From NCBI GenBank assembly GCA_947462815.1, contig CANHQR010000017.1:1-60515 (forward strand): a stretch of DNA of 60,515 nt. The letters run 5' to 3'. Positions 31,651 to 39,109 of the stretch are shown piece by piece. The notes beneath the pieces are model-generated. The model had not been told where the DNA came from. It searched no databases and saw nothing but the letters and a program-made list of their open reading frames with translations. Position 1 is the stretch's first letter. Each line of letters begins with the position of its first letter. Source of the stretch: Pseudobdellovibrionaceae bacterium (lineage in GTDB: Bacteria; Bdellovibrionota; Bdellovibrionia; Bdellovibrionales; JAMPXM01). Both the position numbers and the translations under genes were made by a program.

Positions 31651-32871
31651 ATGTGCCAAACACTGAGTCGAGGCATAGAGCTCCTCTGGCCAAGCCGAAC
31701 AACATGGGGCGGGCTCATCCTCTACATCTTGCTCTTGAGCGGGTTTCAGCCATCCTTGGCGGCTGCCCGAAACGACACTCCGGAGCGCCGTACGACGGCA
31801 CCGGGCGAGCTCCTATTTGGCCCAGAATTGTCATTCACCAACGAAAGAATTCAAGAGGTCCACGGGCGCACCCGTCAGACTGATTCACCGGCCGCGGTGG
31901 CCGCCATGGGCAGGTTTCGCCAGCGAGTGCTCGAGCTTTGTGTGGATCACCACCGCGTGTGTCGGATTACGGCCGAAGTCGACGCGAAAGGCTACGATAC
32001 GTATCGCATCGATGTGAGTTCGCTCCGCGGCCAGGACGCGTGGTGGTTTCGCCTCAGCTATGATCCCGGAGTCATCGAAGTGCAAATGCAGCCCGCGACA
32101 TTAAGCGAGCTCCAATCTCGACAGAATCTGATTCAGCGTTTGATCTTTGATGCCGCTGACCTCGCGGACCTGAGGCCCTACATGTGGGCGGGTGGCGGAC
32201 ACCTTCACCTCGACGCCCGCCAAGCCTTCGGCGGCGATGTGCGTGTGTTCCGCGATTTCATCGTCGACATGAACAATCACGCCGCGCTGTTCTTGTTCCT
32301 CATGCGCGGCAGCCCTCCCAACGCTCCTGCCGTCTGGATGCTACCCGAGGCTCGACAGCGCAGCTTTCTGCGTTTGCTTGCGGAAGTGGACACTCGCCCC
32401 AGCGATTGGCGAGTCGAAACGCTCGCCGATGCGATCAAGTCGCGCGTCTACTCAGAAACCCTGGAAAACTGGGCGCCCTCGGACAAGTATCAGTTCATCA
32501 ATATCACCCGCCTGACGCAGAGAGGGCCGCGCGGGTTTGCGGCGAATGAGCGTACAGCCGAAGTTCGCGGCCTAGGGCCGCAATACTCCGCCGAACAACT
32601 CACGCTGATTGCGGAGATTCTTGAGGCACGTCTGAAGTGGATTCGCCGACGAGCCGCTCGAGGCGAAGCTCCCTTAGAGTGGAACCCACTTCGGCTGCCA
32701 ATGAGTACGGGCTACAGCACGCAGGCACCGCCTGAACTGCGCGAAGCTTTTGATGAGTATTTACGTGAGTCCGGCTTTCGCTCACGCGCGCGATTTGCGA
32801 GCTTCGTCCGCGATAAAGCCCCCGAACCGCACCGGCTGTGCCGCGGGCTGTTCACCCGCGCCCTGCATTGA
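31651..32871 (+). CDS. Exported protein resembling amidoligase / glutamine-synthetase-fold ligases (tentative)
   Basis: 406 residues from ATG 31651 (frame open to TTG 31633). A hydrophobic segment (GLILYILLLSGFQPSLAAA, about 21-39) looks like a signal peptide. The body has GGGHLHLDARQAFGG (about 179-193), a helical insert, then KYQFINITRLTQRGPRGF and RTAEVRGLGPQ. The HxH, KYxxIN and RTxExR order recalls putative amidoligases (PF12224), which join carboxyl and amine groups using ATP. This is my reading of motifs, not a database match. A signal peptide on an ATP-dependent ligase would be odd, so either the fold works without ATP here or the N-terminus is a membrane anchor. Confidence 0.6.
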   Translation: MCQTLSRGIELLWPSRTTWGGLILYILLLSGFQPSLAAARNDTPERRTTAPGELLFGPELSFTNERIQEVHGRTRQTDSPAAVAAMGRFRQRVLELCVDHHRVCRITAEVDAKGYDTYRIDVSSLRGQDAWWFRLSYDPGVIEVQMQPATLSELQSRQNLIQRLIFDAADLADLRPYMWAGGGHLHLDARQAFGGDVRVFRDFIVDMNNHAALFLFLMRGSPPNAPAVWMLPEARQRSFLRLLAEVDTRPSDWRVETLADAIKSRVYSETLENWAPSDKYQFINITRLTQRGPRGFAANERTAEVRGLGPQYSAEQLTLIAEILEARLKWIRRRAARGEAPLEWNPLRLPMSTGYSTQAPPELREAFDEYLRESGFRSRARFASFVRDKAPEPHRLCRGLFTRALH

Positions 32872-32882
32872 AGGTTAGAAGC

Positions 32883-35030
32883 TCAAGCGAGTTCGGTGGC
32901 CGCACGTTCGATCGCGACGGAGTCCAAGCCATGCTTGGCATAGAGTTCAAGCGCTGAATAGGCGCTCTGCCCAAAGTGCTCCCCCACACCCAGAAGCTTC
33001 GCTCGCACCGGCACACCCGCTCCGTGCAGAGCTTGCAAGGTGATCGAACCTAATCCGCAGATTTGTCGATGCTCTTCCACCACCACAAGTCGCCCATCGG
33101 CCTGGGTCAGTACAGACTTGAGTGTCGCGAGATCGGGATGATTCACGTTGGATGCGTGCAAGACGATCGCACCTCGACCCTGAGCCTGGAGTCGATCCGC
33201 GGCCTTGAGAGCTTCGGGAACGAGTGAACCACTCGCGGCGATCACCACAGGCTTCGCTCCCTCGGTACGAAGGAGTGTGGGCCACGTATTCAGCGAATGC
33301 TTTTGCCCTTCGGGGATGAGGCGCTTGGGAAAGTTCTCACGGCCCAAGAAAAACACGCGCGTGGGCGGGACCTCGCCTCGAATTCGTGCCGCTGCGAAGT
33401 CCTCAATCGCGAGCGTCAGCAAGTCCTCAGCTTCTGCCGAGGTGGAGAGTGAAAACACCTCGGTGTGCGGAATGCTCGCGACCTGAGCGAAGAAGCTCAG
33501 CGCCTGGTGACTCGCACCATCGGCCGCATCTTGAAAGCCGGTGTGCGAAAAAATCGCGATCACCGGAGCCAGCGAAAGATTCGCCATGGTGATCGGCAAA
33601 GCGCCCTTGGTCACGCCGAACTGCGCGAAGGTATCGACGACGGGAATATAGCCGGCCAGCGAAAGCCCCGCCGCCGTAGAGATCATGTTGGCCTCGGCAA
33701 TGCCGACATCAAGAGCTGAATCCGGATACACTTTGTGAAAATCGGCTACGCCGGTGGAGCCCGGCAAATCCGAAGTGACGGAGACCACCGGAAGCCCACG
33801 GCCTCGAGCGGCGACCAGAGCTTTGGCCACACCGACTTGGATTTTTTCGCTACCGGTCGCTTTGAGCAAGGCCGCGCCGGGAGTCGTGGGTTGCACCGTC
33901 GCACTCACGCGCGAAGAGAGTTCAGTCTCCCGCTTTTGTACGGTTTCGATCCAGGCCATGAACTCAGGTGGAACCTGTGCAGGTGCGTAGATCTCGGTCA
34001 AGAACTCAGGCAGTTCTTTGGCCGATTTCAGAGGGAAGCCATGTGCGCCCGAAGCCGAGGCCTCAGCTTTCTTATTTCCCTTACCCTTGATCGTGCGTGC
34101 GACGATCGCAACGGGCACCGAAGGATTGAGTCGCGCCAATTCAAAGGCTTCCTCAAGAGTCGAAGCGCAAGCTTGCAACGAATGTCCATCCTCAAGTCGC
34201 AGAACTTTCCATCCCAAATCGTCCAGGGCACGGAAAGAAGGCTCCATCGAAAAGCAGTCTTGCTCGATGCGACCGCTGAGTTTGGTGCGGTTATCGCTGA
34301 TGATCAGCACAAAGGGCGCCACTTTACCCTTCTGCGCCAGGCCCGGGATGGCGGCTAAAGCTTCACGCGCTTCGCCCTCCATCGCGCCACCATCGGATAG
34401 CGCACACACGGTCACGCGCTGACGCGCATCGAAGCCCGCCGTCGCGCTTGTTGCACGCGCGCCCGTCAAAGCGTCGGCAATCGCCAAACCCTGAGCCTGC
34501 GGCAGACCCGATCCCAAAGGTCCGTTCGAGACGAGCACGCCCTCAGGGAACAAGTGGGCTTCGCCGTGACCGGTGAGTTTGGACGTGATGGAGCGGAACT
34601 CTTTCAGCGACTCCAGCTTCAAACCCGCCATGCCGTAGTTGGCCTTCAGTGCGTAGAGGCCGTTTTCGCAGTGACCGGCATCGTTGACGAAGTTGTAGAG
34701 ATCGAACCAGGGACGCGACTTCGTTTCCGCATCGTGGAACATCAAGCCATGCAGGGCCGACATTAACTCGGCAAATGCTGAAGGCCCGCCAAAGTGCGAG
34801 GCGGCTCCACCGAGCTGGGCCTCCATGTCCATGAGTGCCACCATCGCGCGCGTCGACTTGGGACAAGCCACAGGGATCGATTCCCCGCTGAGTCTTTGCA
34901 CGCTGGCGCTCCAGCGAGGTCTAAGGCCTCGGGAGTCGGCCAGGCGAGATTTCATCGCCAGCGGACGCAGTGGTTCGTGGGATTTGTTTTGAAGAAGAGA
35001 AGGATTGGGTGCGACGGTTTCTGCTGCCAT
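32883..35030 (-). CDS. tkt: Transketolase family protein
   Basis: 715 residues from ATG 35030. It is a thiamine-diphosphate enzyme moving two-carbon units between sugar phosphates. The PP domain has VSNGPLGSGLPQAQGLAIADA and SDGGAMEGEAREAL with LIISDNRTKLSG. The Pyr domain has DVGIAEANMISTAAGLSLAGYIPVVDTFAQFG with the catalytic Glu, and HTGFQDAADGASHQA. The C-terminal domain closes with VVVEEHRQICGLGS. The early HFGGPSAFAELMSALH replaces the usual AxxHxGxPxG region, so it is a divergent transketolase or a DXS/PDH-E1-like relative. The frame remains open upstream to 35513 as antisense of add, which is rejected as coding. The thiamine transporter genes lie 12 kb away. Confidence 0.88.
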   Translation of the reverse strand: MAAETVAPNPSLLQNKSHEPLRPLAMKSRLADSRGLRPRWSASVQRLSGESIPVACPKSTRAMVALMDMEAQLGGAASHFGGPSAFAELMSALHGLMFHDAETKSRPWFDLYNFVNDAGHCENGLYALKANYGMAGLKLESLKEFRSITSKLTGHGEAHLFPEGVLVSNGPLGSGLPQAQGLAIADALTGARATSATAGFDARQRVTVCALSDGGAMEGEAREALAAIPGLAQKGKVAPFVLIISDNRTKLSGRIEQDCFSMEPSFRALDDLGWKVLRLEDGHSLQACASTLEEAFELARLNPSVPVAIVARTIKGKGNKKAEASASGAHGFPLKSAKELPEFLTEIYAPAQVPPEFMAWIETVQKRETELSSRVSATVQPTTPGAALLKATGSEKIQVGVAKALVAARGRGLPVVSVTSDLPGSTGVADFHKVYPDSALDVGIAEANMISTAAGLSLAGYIPVVDTFAQFGVTKGALPITMANLSLAPVIAIFSHTGFQDAADGASHQALSFFAQVASIPHTEVFSLSTSAEAEDLLTLAIEDFAAARIRGEVPPTRVFFLGRENFPKRLIPEGQKHSLNTWPTLLRTEGAKPVVIAASGSLVPEALKAADRLQAQGRGAIVLHASNVNHPDLATLKSVLTQADGRLVVVEEHRQICGLGSITLQALHGAGVPVRAKLLGVGEHFGQSAYSALELYAKHGLDSVAIERAATELA

Positions 35031-35100
35031 GAGAGGGTTTTCCCTAAACGCTCGCAGGGCGTCAACCCTCAACAGCGCCCGGCGAACACCAAGTTGCCCC

Positions 35101-35177
35101 AGAGACTCGAAAAATGACTCGAGACCAGAGAATCGAAGTAAGACTCGCGATAAGAGACTCGTGACAAGAGACTCATG
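35101..35177. repeat. Degenerate 12-16-bp repeat between transketolase and adenosine deaminase
   Basis: About six imperfect units of the type AGAGACTCGTGACA follow one another (clearest at 35136-35149 in AGACTCGCGATA form, 35152-35165 and 35166-35177). The array sits in the divergent promoter region, just before the add start. Confidence 0.6.
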
Positions 35178-35196
35178 AGCCGCCAATTTGTGGTTC

Positions 35197-36252
35197 ATGA
35201 GCTCATCGACAAACTCCGCCCCAAGCAAAAAATGGTCGCCATGGTCGCATCTTCCCAAAGTCGATCTCCACCGGCATTTGGATTGCTCCATTCGTCCGTC
35301 CACCCTGCGCGAGCGCCTCAAGGAGCAGGGCGTTGTTCTCCCGTCGACGGATCGCGAGTTTCGCGAGCAGTTTTTGGTGACCGAACCGATGCGGGATCTC
35401 GGCAGTGTCTTGCGAAAATTCTTGGCGGCCCAGCAAGCTCTGTCGACACCCGACTTCCTCACGCGCGTGACCCGTGAGTGTATTGAGGACGCGGCGGAGG
35501 AGGGCATTCGCATTCTTGAACTTCGCTATGCCCCCACCTTTATTCAAGATGGCCATGAGCACCTGAGCTTTGAAGAGATTCACGCGGCCATCGTCGCGGG
35601 TGTTCAGTCTTGCCGCCACTTGCCCATCGCAGTGGGTCTCATCGCCATTCTTCAGCGAATCAAGCCCGTCGCTGTGGCCGAACGCGTAACGGAGTTCGCA
35701 ATTGCTCACCGCGACACTTTTGTCGGCCTCGATCTGGCCGATAACGAAGTCGGCTTTGACGCTCGCCCCTTTGAAGCGTGCTTCGCTCGAGCGCGAGCCG
35801 GAGGCTTACGGATCACCGTGCATGCGGGCGAAGCTCCGAGCGCTGACGCCGTTGAAAACGTGCGCATTGCCGCCGAACGGCTGGGTGCGGAACGCATCGG
35901 CCACGGCATTCAGATCGCCCAAGATCCCGATATGCTGCGCTGGGTGCGCGACCGCGGTTTGGTGTTGGAAGTCTGCCCGACTTCAAATGTGCTCACGCAA
36001 GCGGCGGCATCGATTGCAGAACATCCGCTGCGTCGCCTGCTGGATGCGGGGATCAAGTGCACGCTCAATACGGATGATCCGGGTGTCTTTGATTTGGACC
36101 TCACGCACGAATACAACGCCGTCGCGCAAGGCCTCGGCCTGACTGAAGTCGAGTTTCGCCAGATGAATGAGATAGCGGCGCGCGCTTCATTCATCCCTCT
36201 CGAGCTTCGCCAGATTGTCTGGCCCAGTTCATTGGACCAGCCAGCACGTTAA
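35197..36252 (+). CDS. add: Adenosine deaminase family protein
   Basis: 351 residues from ATG 35197. It is a zinc hydrolase deaminating adenosine (or a related purine). Motifs in order: LPKVDLHRHLDCSIRP (HxH zinc ligands), LELRYAP, ITVHAGEAPS, AERIGHGIQI (catalytic His), VCPTSNVLTQA and CTLNTDDPGVFDLDLTHEY (zinc and catalytic Asp). All are intact. The family also includes adenine and aminofutalosine deaminases, but the SI.PSTL and CPTSN context favours adenosine. lemA follows 59 bp downstream on the same strand. Confidence 0.94.
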   Translation: MSSSTNSAPSKKWSPWSHLPKVDLHRHLDCSIRPSTLRERLKEQGVVLPSTDREFREQFLVTEPMRDLGSVLRKFLAAQQALSTPDFLTRVTRECIEDAAEEGIRILELRYAPTFIQDGHEHLSFEEIHAAIVAGVQSCRHLPIAVGLIAILQRIKPVAVAERVTEFAIAHRDTFVGLDLADNEVGFDARPFEACFARARAGGLRITVHAGEAPSADAVENVRIAAERLGAERIGHGIQIAQDPDMLRWVRDRGLVLEVCPTSNVLTQAAASIAEHPLRRLLDAGIKCTLNTDDPGVFDLDLTHEYNAVAQGLGLTEVEFRQMNEIAARASFIPLELRQIVWPSSLDQPAR

Positions 36253-36311
36253 AATCGGCAACTCTTGCCTGCGGCCAGGCTTTGACGTCACAATTTTCAG
36301 ACGAGGTATTT

Positions 36312-36902
36312 ATGACGATGTTTTTTGGGGTGGTCTCAGGTCTGCTGGTCGCTTTGCTTCTTTACACGATCACCGTCTACAACGGCTTGGTGCGCCTCAA
36401 GACGGCTTTGTCCAACAGCTTCGCGCAAATCGATGTACAGATGAAACGCCGCTACGACTTGATTCCAAATCTCGTCGAAACGGCCAAAGCCTACATGAAG
36501 CATGAACGCGAGACTCTTGAAGCTGTGATCGCTGCGCGCAATCAAGGCTTAGCGGCCATGCGCATGCTTTCACAAAACCCAGCCGACGCCGCCCAGATCG
36601 GCAAGCTTGCCCAAGCTGAATCGCAACTGCGAGGCGGACTGCAGTCGCTGTCAGTCGTGATGGAGTCCTATCCCGACCTCAAGGCCAATACCACCATGCT
36701 GCAGATGATGGAGGAGCTGACCTCAACGGAGAACAAGATTTCCTTCGCGCGGCAGGCTTTCAATGACGCGGTGATGGAGTACAACACTGCACGACAAGTA
36801 TTTCCCAGCAACATCGTGGCTGGCCTATTCAACTTCACCGCCGCGCAGAGTTTTGAAATCGAAAATCCGCGTGAGCGCGAAGCCGTCGCCGTGAAGTTCT
36901 GA
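36312..36902 (+). CDS. lemA: LemA family protein
   Basis: 196 residues from ATG 36312, with GAGG 8 nt upstream. An N-terminal membrane helix (FGVVSGLLVALLLYTITVY) is followed by the family signature VYNGLVRLKTALSNSFAQIDVQMKRRYDLIPNLVETAKAYMKHE and helical bundle, then ENKISFARQAFNDAVMEYNTARQVFPSNIVAGLF. LemA proteins are anchored with the bulk outside the cytoplasm. The next gene starts on the last base of its stop codon (TGATG), a tight coupling typical of LemA with an M48 protease. Confidence 0.95.
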   Translation: MTMFFGVVSGLLVALLLYTITVYNGLVRLKTALSNSFAQIDVQMKRRYDLIPNLVETAKAYMKHERETLEAVIAARNQGLAAMRMLSQNPADAAQIGKLAQAESQLRGGLQSLSVVMESYPDLKANTTMLQMMEELTSTENKISFARQAFNDAVMEYNTARQVFPSNIVAGLFNFTAAQSFEIENPREREAVAVKF

Positions 36903-38839
36903 TGATACGTGCGGATGGCTCTCGTAAAGCGACGGTGCGCCAGACAGCCGACCAGACGCGCGTTTTTGCAACAAACTTCTTTGCTCAACAAGCTCAGGCT
37001 CGACGCAACACCTGGCGCATACTTCTGTTGTTTTGGATAGCGATGGTCGCGACGATCGCGCTGACGTTCCTATTGCTCGTTGTCTACAGTGGTTACAAGG
37101 CCGGACAACGTTGGGTTCACCCCTGGGAGATCATCGCTTGCCTCTTGTTTACCCTTTGGATGGTGGTTTTTGGCTACCTCCGTAGGCGCGAAATGCTCAA
37201 CCAAGGCGGTAAGTCCGTCGCCACAAGTTTGGAGGGTCGGCTCGTCGAGCGAAAAACAGAGCACGCGGACGAACGTCGCCTTCTCAACGTCGTCGACGAA
37301 ATGGCCCTGGCCGCTCGAATTCCCTCGCCGCCGGTTTACTTACTCGATCAAGAAAACAGCATCAACGCTTTTGCGGCCGGCTACCATCAGTTCGACGCCG
37401 TCATCGGGATCACCCGGGGAGCCGTGCGGCGTCTGAACCGCGACGAGCTTCAAGGACTTGTGGCGCATGAGTTCTCTCATATCTTCAACGGCGATATGCG
37501 ACTCAACATGCAGATGGTCTGCTGGATCGGCGGCTTGGACGCAATCAGCACGTTGGGTTACATGATGATACAGGGTCGCCGCTCCAGTAGCTCGGGAAAA
37601 AACGACGGTGGATCGCATCTGATTATTGGTTTAGCCATGATTGTGGTCGGCAGCTTCGGCAGGTTTCTCGGAAGTCTACTCCGCGCCACACTGTCTCGAG
37701 AGCGAGAGCACCTGGCGGACGCGAGCGCTCTGCAGTACACACGCAATCCCTACGGAATTGGCGGCGCGCTCTGGAAAATCTGGAAACTCAAGGACAAGGG
37801 ATTGAACGCTCCCTTCGCCCACGAAATGTCGCACTTCTTTTTGAGCTCGGCGCGCGGCCAACCCCCCCGCTCGTTCTTCGGTTCCAAGTTCCTCGAAACT
37901 CATCCTTCGCTGGAAACTCGGCTACAAAGAATTTGTCCTGAGCTGTTGCGAACCGGGGCGGCTCCACCCGGAATCAAGCCCGACTTCTTCGAACGCGTCG
38001 ACCTTCCCGTCGAAGAGCGGCCCGACGAGCGGATTGACATTCTGAAACCGCAAACTGCGAAACTCGCCGGGGCGGTTTCCTTGCTCCAGCAAGCGACAGA
38101 TCAGGTCTCGTCGTTCGGTACGAATCTGGAGCGCTCGCATCACACCGGTACGCACTTGCTCCAACTTGCGAGGCGCGAGGCGGCACTCGCAAAATCTTTA
38201 GCCCTCGCATTGGCTAATATTCGCCCAACCTCTGCGACCTCGAAAGACGACGAGCTTCGAGCCCAGCTGGAGGCCTGGCTCGCCACCGTCGAGCAACCCG
38301 AGTTCGAACGTCTGCAACTTTTGAACTTAAGTTTGCCCGCTCTTCGCGAGAATCGAGAAGACGAACGTCGCCATTGGCTCAGTGAACTCGAAAAACTGGA
38401 GATTCACGATTCAACGCCCGACGGTCGCTTCAACATGCTTCTGGTCGCATATACAATTTTTGCGCTTCACCCGGACCGTCGCACACCGCTTCGCGCACCG
38501 GCAACGGCGGACCTCATGCTCGCGACGCATCAGATTCTCAGCTTTGCCTCACAAGTTGGTCACGAATCGGCGACCGAGCGTGCTAAGGCCTACGCCGCAG
38601 GGTGGATGCTCATGAAGCGAAATCTGCCGAGCCTTTCGGCCAAGCCCCTTGCGCGACTGCGAATCGCCGATCTCGTGCTCGCCTTCCGTGTTTTGAAAGC
38701 CACGCCGCCGCTCACTCTCACCGAGCTTCATCAAAGTTTGGATCGCGTAATGGAGTTCGATCGACGAGTTACGGGCCGCGAAGCCGCGATGGTGCAGGCG
38801 CTGCGGACGGCGGCAGGCGCCCCGGACTGGCCCGGTTGA
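36902..38839 (+). CDS. M48-family membrane metalloprotease (HtpX-like, large)
   Basis: 645 residues. Two N-terminal membrane spans (about 40-62 and 77-96) precede the zinc site HEFSH (about 189-193) in LQGLVAHEFSHIFNGDMRLNM; the third ligand is the Glu in SREREHLADASALQY (about 266). Two hydrophobic segments lie between them (LIIGLAMIVVGSFGRFLGSLL). Family members degrade damaged membrane proteins. The C-terminal 300 residues beyond THPSLETRLQRI are an extra helical region not found in ordinary HtpX (about 290 residues). The pairing with lemA is the known lemA-M48 arrangement. Confidence 0.9.
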   Translation: MIRADGSRKATVRQTADQTRVFATNFFAQQAQARRNTWRILLLFWIAMVATIALTFLLLVVYSGYKAGQRWVHPWEIIACLLFTLWMVVFGYLRRREMLNQGGKSVATSLEGRLVERKTEHADERRLLNVVDEMALAARIPSPPVYLLDQENSINAFAAGYHQFDAVIGITRGAVRRLNRDELQGLVAHEFSHIFNGDMRLNMQMVCWIGGLDAISTLGYMMIQGRRSSSSGKNDGGSHLIIGLAMIVVGSFGRFLGSLLRATLSREREHLADASALQYTRNPYGIGGALWKIWKLKDKGLNAPFAHEMSHFFLSSARGQPPRSFFGSKFLETHPSLETRLQRICPELLRTGAAPPGIKPDFFERVDLPVEERPDERIDILKPQTAKLAGAVSLLQQATDQVSSFGTNLERSHHTGTHLLQLARREAALAKSLALALANIRPTSATSKDDELRAQLEAWLATVEQPEFERLQLLNLSLPALRENREDERRHWLSELEKLEIHDSTPDGRFNMLLVAYTIFALHPDRRTPLRAPATADLMLATHQILSFASQVGHESATERAKAYAAGWMLMKRNLPSLSAKPLARLRIADLVLAFRVLKATPPLTLTELHQSLDRVMEFDRRVTGREAAMVQALRTAAGAPDWPG

Positions 38840-39072
38840 GTATGCAAAAAGACCGGACAGCCCGCGGCCGGGAACTCCGTCGCTGACCGACCGCCTGCGC
38901 AAACCCTGGATTTTGCTCGGCCGTGAGCCTTCCTCTGAGACGCGGCTGATCGGAATTGCGACCGCCTCGTCTCGATTCATGATGTTAAAGACGCGAATCT
39001 TAAATTTGTTGAGTAAAAATGGAAAGTTAGGCGCGAGCGCTTCAAAGTTTACACACTCAGTGGGGGCATCTC

Positions 39073-39103
39073 TTGACCTTCCCATGATGGCAAGCTTCAT
39101 CTT
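39073..39103 (+). promoter_or_regulatory. CueR-type copper-responsive promoter of copA
   Basis: TTGACC (39073-39078) and CATCTT (39098-39103) are separated by 19 bp, the overlong spacer typical of MerR-family promoters. The segment from 39076 is ACCTTCC-N7-GCAAGCT, matching the E. coli copA CueR site ACCTTCC-N7-GGAAGGT (from memory) in the whole left half and five of seven right-half bases. A CueR-like gene is encoded in the operon. The expected start of transcription, about 39110, coincides with the copA ATG. Confidence 0.75.
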
Positions 39104-39109
39104 TCTCGA

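Noticed and set aside
35031-35513. 161-codon upstream extension of transketolase
   Set aside because: It is antisense to adenosine deaminase over most of its length, Arg/Ser-rich and without homology. The family N-terminus begins at ATG 35030.
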